This document shows positions 1 to 5,510 of a DNA stretch of 12,277 bases, piece after piece. The DNA comes from Pseudomonadota bacterium. Its GTDB lineage: Bacteria > Pseudomonadota > Alphaproteobacteria > Micavibrionales > Micavibrionaceae. The notes below the pieces were generated by a model. It was not told where the DNA came from and did not search any database. It saw only the letters and a list, made by a program, of their open reading frames with translations. Both the position numbers and the translations under genes were made by a program. Where the stretch lies: the NCBI GenBank assembly GCA_016198545.1, contig JACQIJ010000164.1:1-12277 (forward strand), given 5' to 3'. How positions within the stretch are numbered: the stretch's first letter is position 1; each line of letters starts with the position of its first letter.

Positions 1-287
1 GGAACGGTATGGACGAAAACCCCTATCATGGATTTCTTGCATGGGCGGACTATATCATCGTGACAAGCGATAGCGCCTCTATGATTTCCGAGGCTGCGAC
101 GACCGGAAAGCCGGTTTATATGGAGTATCTGGAGGGAGGGTCAACCCGATTCGACCGGTTTCATAACGATCTTTTGGACAAAGGAATGATCCGAAAATTT
201 GAGGGAAAACTGGAGCCTTACAGCTATACACCGCTCAACGATGCCGCTATGGTAGCCGATGGAATCCGCAAACGCTGGAAAACCTGA
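1..287 (+). CDS. ELM1-family protein, C-terminal part (5' end outside window)
   Basis: The reading frame is open from the left edge (first complete codon at base 3) to the TGA at 285-287, so only about the last 95 residues are present. They carry the C-terminal hallmarks of the bacterial 'mitochondrial fission ELM1' family: NPYHGFLAWAD, then VTSDSASMISEAATTGKPV, then LEGGS followed by RFDRFH. The S-x-S-M-x-S-E-A-x-x-x-G-K-P stretch resembles the donor-binding end of GT-B-like glycosyltransferases. The bacterial family has no settled function; the name comes from a plant homologue. The gene ends 6 nt before trxB, so the two are probably co-transcribed. The Met at base 9 is internal, not the start. 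The family call is from recognised motifs; any enzymatic role is inference. Confidence 0.85.
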   Translation, partial: NGMDENPYHGFLAWADYIIVTSDSASMISEAATTGKPVYMEYLEGGSTRFDRFHNDLLDKGMIRKFEGKLEPYSYTPLNDAAMVADGIRKRWKT

Positions 288-293
288 CTGAAC

Positions 294-1262
294 ATGACCG
301 ACAAGCTTCATACAAAAGTCCTTATCATCGGCGCCGGGCCAGCCGGATACACGGCAGCGATCTATACGGCGCGCGCAAACCTGTCTCCTATTGTCGTCAC
401 CGGCATGCAGCCGGGAGGACAGATGACGATTACAACGGAAGTCGAAAACTATCCCGGCTTCGCCGATGTCATCCAGGGGCCGTGGCTGATGGAGCAGATG
501 CAAAAACAGGCTGAGCATGTCGGCGCGAAGATTGTTCTCGACGCCATCACGGATATTGATTTTAAAAGGCGCCCGTTCACCGCGAAAGGCGATTCCGGCG
601 CAATCTACGCCGCCGATGCGATCATCGTCGCCACGGGCGCGCAGGCGCGCTGGCTGGGCCTTCCGTCGGAGAAGAAATTTCAGGGCAAAGGCGTTTCAGC
701 TTGCGCCACATGCGACGGATTTTTCTACAAGGGGAAGGAAGTGGCCATTGTCGGCGGCGGCAACGTTGCGGTAGAAGAGGCGATTTTCCTGACCAATTTC
801 TGCACGAAAGTTACGCTCATCCACCGCCGCGATTCCTTGCGTGCGGAAAAAGTAATGCAGGAACGCCTGTTTAAAAACCCGAAGGTGGAAATCGTCTGGG
901 ATACGGTCATTGAAGAAGTGCTGGGCAACGACGCAAAAGGCATGACGGGCCTGCTCCTGAAAAACGTAAAAACCGGAAAAGAATCAAGGTTGGTTGCCGA
1001 AGGGCTGTTTGTTGCCATCGGTCATGATCCCGCGACGGCTTTATTCAAGGGCAGGATAAACATGGATCAGAATGGCTACATCCTCACGGCCCCTGATTCG
1101 ACCGCCACAAATGTCGCCGGCGTGTTCGCCGCAGGCGATGTAAAAGATCATGTATACAGGCAGGCCGTCACCGCTGCAGGCATGGGATGTATGGCTGCGC
1201 TCGAGGCCGACCGTTTCCTTGCCTCTCATGAAGCCCACGATAAAAACGCAGCAGCGGAGTAA
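294..1262 (+). CDS. trxB: Thioredoxin-disulfide reductase
   Basis: A 322-residue cytosolic flavoenzyme that passes electrons from NADPH through FAD and a redox disulfide to thioredoxin. Visible motifs in order: FAD-binding GAGPAG at 13-18, PGGQ at 40-43, the ATG motif at 113-115, the redox-active CATC at 137-140 followed by DG, NADPH-binding GGGNVAVEEA at 154-163, the NADPH 2'-phosphate site HRRD at 177-180, and the C-terminal FAD motif GVFAAGD at 276-282 with RQA at 289-291. Length and order are those of the low-molecular-weight bacterial enzyme. GGGNVA replaces the commoner GGGNTA, a mild change. The ATG lies 6 nt after the upstream stop and has no strong Shine-Dalgarno, which suggests translational coupling. 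A LysR regulator follows after 9 nt. Confidence 0.97.
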   Translation: MTDKLHTKVLIIGAGPAGYTAAIYTARANLSPIVVTGMQPGGQMTITTEVENYPGFADVIQGPWLMEQMQKQAEHVGAKIVLDAITDIDFKRRPFTAKGDSGAIYAADAIIVATGAQARWLGLPSEKKFQGKGVSACATCDGFFYKGKEVAIVGGGNVAVEEAIFLTNFCTKVTLIHRRDSLRAEKVMQERLFKNPKVEIVWDTVIEEVLGNDAKGMTGLLLKNVKTGKESRLVAEGLFVAIGHDPATALFKGRINMDQNGYILTAPDSTATNVAGVFAAGDVKDHVYRQAVTAAGMGCMAALEADRFLASHEAHDKNAAAE

Positions 1263-1271
1263 CGCGCGCAC

Positions 1272-2174
1272 ATGACCCTGGACTGGGACAAATTACGGAT
1301 ATTTCATGCCGTCGCCGAAGCCGGAAGCTTCACCCATGCCGGCGAAAAACTGAATCTGAGCCAGTCAGCCGTATCACGACAGATAAGCACGCTGGAAGAA
1401 AGCCTGGGCGTGCCGCTCTTCCATCGCCATGCGCGCGGTCTTGTCCTGACCGAACAGGGAGAATTGCTGGAAAAGACCGCTCACGACATCTTCAGCAAAC
1501 TAGCCATGATCGAAGGGCGTCTTGTTGATTCCAAACAGCTGCCCGAAGGGCCCTTGCGCATCACGACCACGGAATTCATCGGCGCCACATGGCTTGCCCC
1601 GAACATGGCCCCTTTTCACGATGAATACCCGGACGTACAGCTTACCCTGCTGTTCGACGACAGGGTTCTGAATCTCGGTATGAGGGAGGCTGATGCCGCC
1701 ATCCGGCTCTATAAGCCGGAACAGCCGGACCTCATCCAGCGGTCGATTGCGTCCATAGAGTTCCATATCTATGCCGCGCAAGAATATCTGGATAGTTATG
1801 GTACGCCGAAGGATGTGAAAGACCTTAAAAAGCATAGACTGATCGGCTTCCCGGAAGCCGTACCCCTTCCCTACAGCGATGCCAACTGGCTGTTCCGAGT
1901 CGCCGGAATCGATCCGGAAGTAAAGAATCACCTGACTATGATGAATTCTCTGCAGGCTATTTTTCGCGCAACCGAAGCCGGGCTGGGACTAGCCGCCCTG
2001 CCGGATTACATGGTTTCCTCCTCGCATCGGCAAAACCTGAAACCTGTCCTGAAGGACACCGCTCCTCCCCCCGTAGAGATGTTTTTCGTGTACCCTGAAG
2101 AACGCAAAAACTCCCAGCGTCTTGCCATTTTCCGGGATTACCTCTTGAAATTGGTAGAGCAAACAAACTTTTAA
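1272..2174 (+). CDS. lsrB: LysR-type regulator, LsrB/VtlR-like
   Basis: A 300-residue LysR-type transcriptional regulator. The N-terminal winged helix-turn-helix is clear: MTLDWDKLRIFHAVAEAGSF, then LSQSAVSRQISTLEESLG, then PLFHRHARGL and LTEQG, within residues 1-65. It is followed by a linker helix and a periplasmic-binding-protein-like effector domain at about 90-295. The N-terminus and the short aromatic C-terminus (ending TNF) match what I recall of the Sinorhizobium LsrB / Brucella VtlR subgroup, which is also found beside trxB. The start lies 9 nt after the trxB stop, so the genes are probably co-transcribed. The protein contains no cysteine at all, unlike LsrB proteins reported to sense redox state through cysteines. 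A T-N11-A dyad and a candidate small RNA lie just downstream and are plausible targets. The LysR family is certain; the subgroup is probable. Confidence 0.93.
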   Translation: MTLDWDKLRIFHAVAEAGSFTHAGEKLNLSQSAVSRQISTLEESLGVPLFHRHARGLVLTEQGELLEKTAHDIFSKLAMIEGRLVDSKQLPEGPLRITTTEFIGATWLAPNMAPFHDEYPDVQLTLLFDDRVLNLGMREADAAIRLYKPEQPDLIQRSIASIEFHIYAAQEYLDSYGTPKDVKDLKKHRLIGFPEAVPLPYSDANWLFRVAGIDPEVKNHLTMMNSLQAIFRATEAGLGLAALPDYMVSSSHRQNLKPVLKDTAPPPVEMFFVYPEERKNSQRLAIFRDYLLKLVEQTNF

Positions 2175-2252
2175 GATTTTTTTGTTTTCTAATATAGTAA
2201 CTTTATTTTTTTCAAAGTGCCTGCCGACAGTTAATATTCATAATTAAATATT

Positions 2253-2281
2253 GTCAGGTATGCATATTTTGCATGTCTGAC
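2253..2281. promoter_or_regulatory. 29-bp dyad with T-N11-A core, candidate LysR-type operator
   Basis: GTCAG (2253-2257), GT, ATGCA (2260-2264), TATTT, TGCAT (2270-2274), GT, CTGAC (2277-2281). The outer and inner arms are perfect inverted repeats around a 5-nt centre at 2267. T2261 and A2273 are separated by 11 nt, the LysR-family T-N11-A signature. The centre lies about 66 nt upstream of the predicted start of the downstream RNA, the usual place for a LysR recognition site. It is not followed by a T tract, so it is a poor terminator. The match is seen in the sequence; binding by the adjacent LysR protein is inference. Confidence 0.6.
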
Positions 2282-2295
2282 TTGAGAAAAAGACT

Positions 2296-2326
2296 CTGGC
2301 AACGCTCCTCCTAAAAAGGATATAGC
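2296..2326 (+). promoter_or_regulatory. Candidate activated promoter of the small RNA
   Basis: CTGGCA at 2296-2301 matches 4 of 6 bases of the -35 consensus. TATAGC at 2321-2326 matches 4 of 6 of the -10 consensus. The spacer is 19 nt, long for a free-standing sigma-70 promoter but tolerated in activator-dependent ones. The predicted start is near 2333, at the foot of the first hairpin, and places the upstream dyad at about -66. It is a weak match on its own; the geometry is the main support. Confidence 0.4.
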
Positions 2327-2330
2327 TCCA

Positions 2331-2436
2331 ACGTCAACGTTCAGACGTTGACGGGATCCTTCTAGGGTCCTACGTCTCCCAGACGTGAAACCTCCCTGTT
2401 CAACTCGCCGGGCTCAAAAGGCCCGGTGTTTTTTTT
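2331..2436 (+). ncRNA. Candidate trans-acting sRNA with three hairpins and CUCCC anti-SD motifs (AbcR/CUCCC-type layout)
   Basis: Three hairpins follow one another. Hairpin 1: CGTCAACGT (2332-2340), loop TCAG, ACGTTGACG (2345-2353), 9 bp and perfect. Hairpin 2: GGATCC (2354-2359) with GGGTCC (2365-2370), 6 bp with one G-U. Hairpin 3: ACGTCT (2372-2377), loop CCC, AGACGT (2381-2386), 6 bp and perfect. A short single-stranded stretch containing ACCTCCCTG (2390-2398) leads into a strong terminator. CUCCC motifs, complementary to Shine-Dalgarno sequences, occur in the loop of hairpin 3 (2376-2380) and in the linker; another, CTCCTCC, at 2305-2311 would be included only if transcription starts earlier. 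The size of about 105 nt, the multi-hairpin form and the anti-SD motifs resemble alphaproteobacterial AbcR (alpha-r15) and CUCCUCCC-type sRNAs. I cannot confirm homology. It could instead be an attenuating leader of the patatin gene. Confidence 0.55.
2406..2436 (+). terminator. Strong Rho-independent terminator
   Basis: An 8-bp stem (2406-2413 with 2421-2428, including CCGGGC against GCCCGG and one G-U) closes a 7-nt loop, TCAAAAG. It is followed directly by eight T residues (2429-2436). It ends the candidate sRNA, and also any readthrough from trxB/lsrB. The T tract stops 44 nt before the patatin ATG. Confidence 0.92.
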
Positions 2437-2480
2437 GTACTCAGTGTATTTCAAAGTTGCCGTTCTCGCTTCATACTTGA

Positions 2481-3746
2481 ATGACTATGAGCACCAATCA
2501 AAAGACGACCATTGCCCTTTTCAATTACGGCGGCGGCATGCGGGGCCTTATTCCCGCTCACTTCATGAGCCGCATAGAAGATGTAACGGGCCTGCGCATG
2601 GCCGATATGGTCGATATATTCGCAGGCCCTTCGACGGGCGCGATTTTAAATGCCGCACTGAACATCCCGCACCCCGACCATCCCGGCCAGCCGAAATACC
2701 GCGCGCGCCACATGGTGAAGTTTTATGAACGCGACGGAATCAAGATATTTCCGCAAGACAGATTCCGGGAGTTCCGCGGCATTGTGCATGATTTCAACAA
2801 CCGCACTCTGAAACTGAACCAACTGAACTGGCTGTTCCGCCACGGCCACTACGACCCATCAAATCTCGGCCGTTCGCTGAGGGCCCTGTACGGGGAAACA
2901 AAACTCTCTGATTCGCTGCAGACTCTGATAATCCCCGCCTATAACATCGACCGGGGACAAATCGAGGTCATAGAGGAAAAGGGTGATACCGGCGACACAC
3001 CCGCCCGCACCAAGAACAACTTCATGGATGAAGGCGGCCACGCCCTGTGGCTGAAGAATATCCGTACCGGGATGCCTGAAAACGCGCGAAACAGCGCTCC
3101 AGACATATCACTGTACGACGCCGTTATGGCCAGCAGCGCCGCACCCACTTACTTTCCCTGTCATCACTTCCAGGCAGCCTATTCCGATTCCCGCGGTGTA
3201 CGGGCATATACCGCCATAGACGGCGTCATCTTCGACAATCCGTGCATCAGCTATCTGGGCGCCATCCGCCGCCACGTGCCAAAAGATCACAAGCTGATCA
3301 TGATCATTCTCGGCACGGGCTACACCAACAAGTCTATTAAAAAGGAAGACTGGAACCGCTTCGGCGCGCTGGGCGTCGTTGACCCCGTGAACGACCTTCC
3401 TCTCATAAATATATTCTTCCATGCTTCGGAATCCGCCCTGATGGATTCATTCTCGGAAGAAATGGGTGAAAATCTATACATATTCAACAAATCGCTGATG
3501 GCGGGGCCGCGCGATGGGCATACCTTGCCCAGCCCGCAGATTGATGATGCCAGTCCTGAAAACCTGAAAGCATTGCAGACTTTTTATGAAAGCTTGCTGG
3601 AAGAAAACAAAAGCCGCTTTGAAGAAATATGTCAAATTTTGGTGTCGAACAGGGACAACAAAGAAGCTATGCGTAGCAAGGACAGACGAAAGAAAAGCTC
3701 CCTGTCTTATTTTATGTCTTTTTTTGAAAAAGATTCTAAAAAATAA
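2481..3746 (+). CDS. Patatin-like phospholipase, intact catalytic dyad
   Basis: A 421-residue patatin-family acyl hydrolase, expected to cleave acyl esters of phospholipids or lysophospholipids. The oxyanion-hole motif GGGMRG is at 17-22. The nucleophile elbow GPSTG is at 49-53 with Ser51. DAVMAS at 213-218 leads into the AAPTYFP segment. The dyad aspartate is Asp247 in DGV, followed by FDNP. An ILGTGY strand comes later, as in Pat17/RssA-like bacterial patatins. There is no signal peptide or membrane segment, so the protein is cytosolic or exported by a specialised route. The C-terminus (about 378-421) is lysine/arginine-rich and may touch membranes. A TGA directly precedes the ATG in frame, and a second ATG lies at 2487; neither has a Shine-Dalgarno. 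A divergent paralogue follows. The substrate is unknown. Confidence 0.9.
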   Translation: MTMSTNQKTTIALFNYGGGMRGLIPAHFMSRIEDVTGLRMADMVDIFAGPSTGAILNAALNIPHPDHPGQPKYRARHMVKFYERDGIKIFPQDRFREFRGIVHDFNNRTLKLNQLNWLFRHGHYDPSNLGRSLRALYGETKLSDSLQTLIIPAYNIDRGQIEVIEEKGDTGDTPARTKNNFMDEGGHALWLKNIRTGMPENARNSAPDISLYDAVMASSAAPTYFPCHHFQAAYSDSRGVRAYTAIDGVIFDNPCISYLGAIRRHVPKDHKLIMIILGTGYTNKSIKKEDWNRFGALGVVDPVNDLPLINIFFHASESALMDSFSEEMGENLYIFNKSLMAGPRDGHTLPSPQIDDASPENLKALQTFYESLLEENKSRFEEICQILVSNRDNKEAMRSKDRRKKSSLSYFMSFFEKDSKK

Positions 3747-3854
3747 CTATGTATATGCGCGACGCACAATGATTCGTCCATGACTCTGTTGTTTTTTTAT
3801 CCTAATCTGACCCTTGATATCCTTAGCCTTAAATAATCAAAAAACTAGATGAAC

Positions 3855-3858
3855 AGGG
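3855..3858 (+). promoter_or_regulatory. Shine-Dalgarno deciding the start of the second patatin gene
   Basis: AGGG at 3855-3858 lies 5 nt before the ATG at 3864. The earlier in-frame ATG at 3849 is preceded only by A-rich sequence ending CTAG, with no purine box. I therefore prefer 3864; the longer start would add MNRVD. Confidence 0.5.
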
Positions 3859-3863
3859 TAGAC

Positions 3864-5507
3864 ATGGCAAAGGGGCCTGAGAGTAACAAGAAGAGTAAAA
3901 CTATTCATGTCCTCTACATCCCCGGCGGGGGGGTGCGGGGCATTATTCCCGTGATGCTGCTGGAACGGCTTGAGGAGTTGACGGAGATGCGCGCCGTCGA
4001 ATTGTTTCAGGCATTCGACTCTGTCTCGACAGGAAGCATCATTACCGCAGGCATCAACTGCGGCCTGTCGGCAAAATCGATGCGTACGCTCTTCCAAGAA
4101 CATGCGCCACGGTTTTTCCCTGAAATACCAGCGCGCATGATGAAAATGATTACCGGAACAACTTTTAACACGCTTGCAACCTACACGGACCCGGCCAAGG
4201 CAGATAACGATATCCTGGCAGAGATCAAGAAGATAGCGGCAACGCTTCCATCGTTGCTTCCGGAAACGCCCATCGAAACAATCAAAAAAATAGATGACCT
4301 GGCGACTCAAAAATGGCTTACTAAGTCGGCAAAGAAAAAGGCTCTCCGCTTGTGCGATACGCTCAAGCCCAAAACCCCGGAAGCGGAAAAGACCCTCGGC
4401 GACCTAAGAGAACATCTCGGCATCCGCCAGACGAACGGAGTTATGAGCATCGTCTTCAGGCAAAGCGCACTTCTTGGGATGGAGAGCATCAAGTGGTTAT
4501 GGGCCCACGACTACCTCTTCAATCCGGAAATCCCCAAAGCGGTTTTCAAGAAAGCATACGGCGACACACGCATCAGCGATTGCCTGCGATCCACCTATAT
4601 ATCGACCTACGACATCAATCGCGGCGAAGTAAAAACGACCTACTGCCGCAAGAAAGATTTTTTTGCCCTCGAAGCCGGATCCGGTTGCATGAAATCGTCG
4701 TCGGACCTTTTATTATGGGATGCGGTTATGGCCTCCATCGCGAACCCCGCCGGATATCCGCCCCATGAGACCGAAGACAACTCTGTCTGTACCGACAAGG
4801 CAATCGCCCACACGCCGCTTATGTGCATCACCGATATTCTCAAGAACAAACCGGCCGATACCAACGTGCGCCTGATCATTCTTGGAACGGGTCACTATTT
4901 CTCCAAGGACACGGAGCATTCCCTTCAAAAGGAAACCTATGCGAACTACGGGCTGCTCGGCAATATCATCAGACATAAGGAAACTGCGGAGATCGAAGCC
5001 TATTCCATGAGCTCCGCCCGCAAGGTTCTTAAAATGGCTCTGGGTGCGCAGAATATCATCGAACTCTCTCCGCGCCTTTCCGCGCGCCATCCGCGCGAAG
5101 ACGCCACTGTTCCGAACAGCAACCCTCTCGATTCCTCCGAGGACAATATACGCCGAATCGAAAAGAGGACGGAAACCTACATGCAGGAAGAAGACCGGAA
5201 AATCAGGCACATCGCCTATATGCTGGTCAAGAACCTTTATGACATCGGCTACATGCCCCTGGAAAAATATGTAAGAGTCATCCAAAAGCTTGGCTCTTCT
5301 GCGGGGGAGGACGTTCCGGATCCCATACCGGACAATATATCCGTGGAAGACATCAAGGAAGCCTTCGCGCAAGAAGCCGCCAAGCTCGAGCGTATTTTTC
5401 CGCCGGTTTTCGTCGATGAAGAAGATGAACCGGCAGATGACAGCATATTCACCACCAACCGGAATGGCTGCGGAAAATGCCCGCCCCCTCTTTCGCTTGA
5501 GCAGTGA
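3864..5507 (+). CDS. Divergent patatin-like protein with helical insertion and C-terminal extension
   Basis: A 547-residue paralogue of the preceding patatin (552 if started at 3849). It keeps GGGVRG at 21-26 and a nucleophile Ser55 in SVSTG at 53-57, where the first Gly of GxSxG is Ser. The dyad Asp311 is followed by Lys312 instead of Gly. DAVMAS, YDINRG and LIILGTG are shared with the first patatin, which supports full-length relationship. Residues about 97-190 are an added lysine-rich, helix-forming segment absent from the neighbour. Residues from about 464 form an extension with an acidic run (516-526) and CGKC at 536-539. There is no signal peptide. The spacing of 117 nt from the first patatin gene contains no clear terminator, so co-transcription is possible. 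It may have altered specificity or reduced activity. Its stop lies 3 nt from that of the opposing aminotransferase gene. Confidence 0.83.
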   Translation: MAKGPESNKKSKTIHVLYIPGGGVRGIIPVMLLERLEELTEMRAVELFQAFDSVSTGSIITAGINCGLSAKSMRTLFQEHAPRFFPEIPARMMKMITGTTFNTLATYTDPAKADNDILAEIKKIAATLPSLLPETPIETIKKIDDLATQKWLTKSAKKKALRLCDTLKPKTPEAEKTLGDLREHLGIRQTNGVMSIVFRQSALLGMESIKWLWAHDYLFNPEIPKAVFKKAYGDTRISDCLRSTYISTYDINRGEVKTTYCRKKDFFALEAGSGCMKSSSDLLLWDAVMASIANPAGYPPHETEDNSVCTDKAIAHTPLMCITDILKNKPADTNVRLIILGTGHYFSKDTEHSLQKETYANYGLLGNIIRHKETAEIEAYSMSSARKVLKMALGAQNIIELSPRLSARHPREDATVPNSNPLDSSEDNIRRIEKRTETYMQEEDRKIRHIAYMLVKNLYDIGYMPLEKYVRVIQKLGSSAGEDVPDPIPDNISVEDIKEAFAQEAAKLERIFPPVFVDEEDEPADDSIFTTNRNGCGKCPPPLSLEQ

Positions 5508-5510
5508 TCG

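Larger units (their letters stand above)
2175..2480 (+). other. 306-nt regulatory intergenic region between lsrB-like gene and first patatin gene
   Basis: No protein gene is supported here. The first part (2175-2252) is strongly A+T-rich with T runs, but I see no hairpin that would make a terminator for the LysR gene. The second part holds the operator-like dyad (2253-2281), a candidate promoter (2296-2326), three hairpins (2332-2386) and a Rho-independent terminator (2406-2436). The last 44 nt before the patatin ATG have no recognisable Shine-Dalgarno. A near-repeat, TTTCAAAGTGCC at 2210-2222 (allowing one gap) and TTTCAAAGTTGCC at 2449-2461, brackets the hairpin region. Confidence 0.8.

Noticed and set aside
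2253..2281. Dyad as the terminator of the LysR gene
   Set aside because: It has an internal mismatch loop, an A+T-rich centre and no T tract after it; the T-N11-A symmetry fits an operator better.
2304..2326. Small hairpin GCT/TCCT...AGGA/AGC holding CTCCTCC as part of the sRNA
   Set aside because: The stem is short and interrupted, and it overlaps the best -10 box; kept only as a possibility if transcription starts further upstream.
2175..2480. Retron or CRISPR/tracr-like RNA
   Set aside because: There is no reverse transcriptase or cas gene and no repeat-spacer array in the window.
2426..2728. 100-codon open frame overlapping the start of the first patatin gene
   Set aside because: It begins in the terminator stem/T tract and runs out of frame through the patatin motifs; no homology is recognisable.
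2481..5507. CBASS-type defence operon with a CapV-like patatin effector
   Set aside because: No nucleotide cyclase, HORMA/TRIP13 or ubiquitin-like gene is adjacent; flanks are housekeeping genes.
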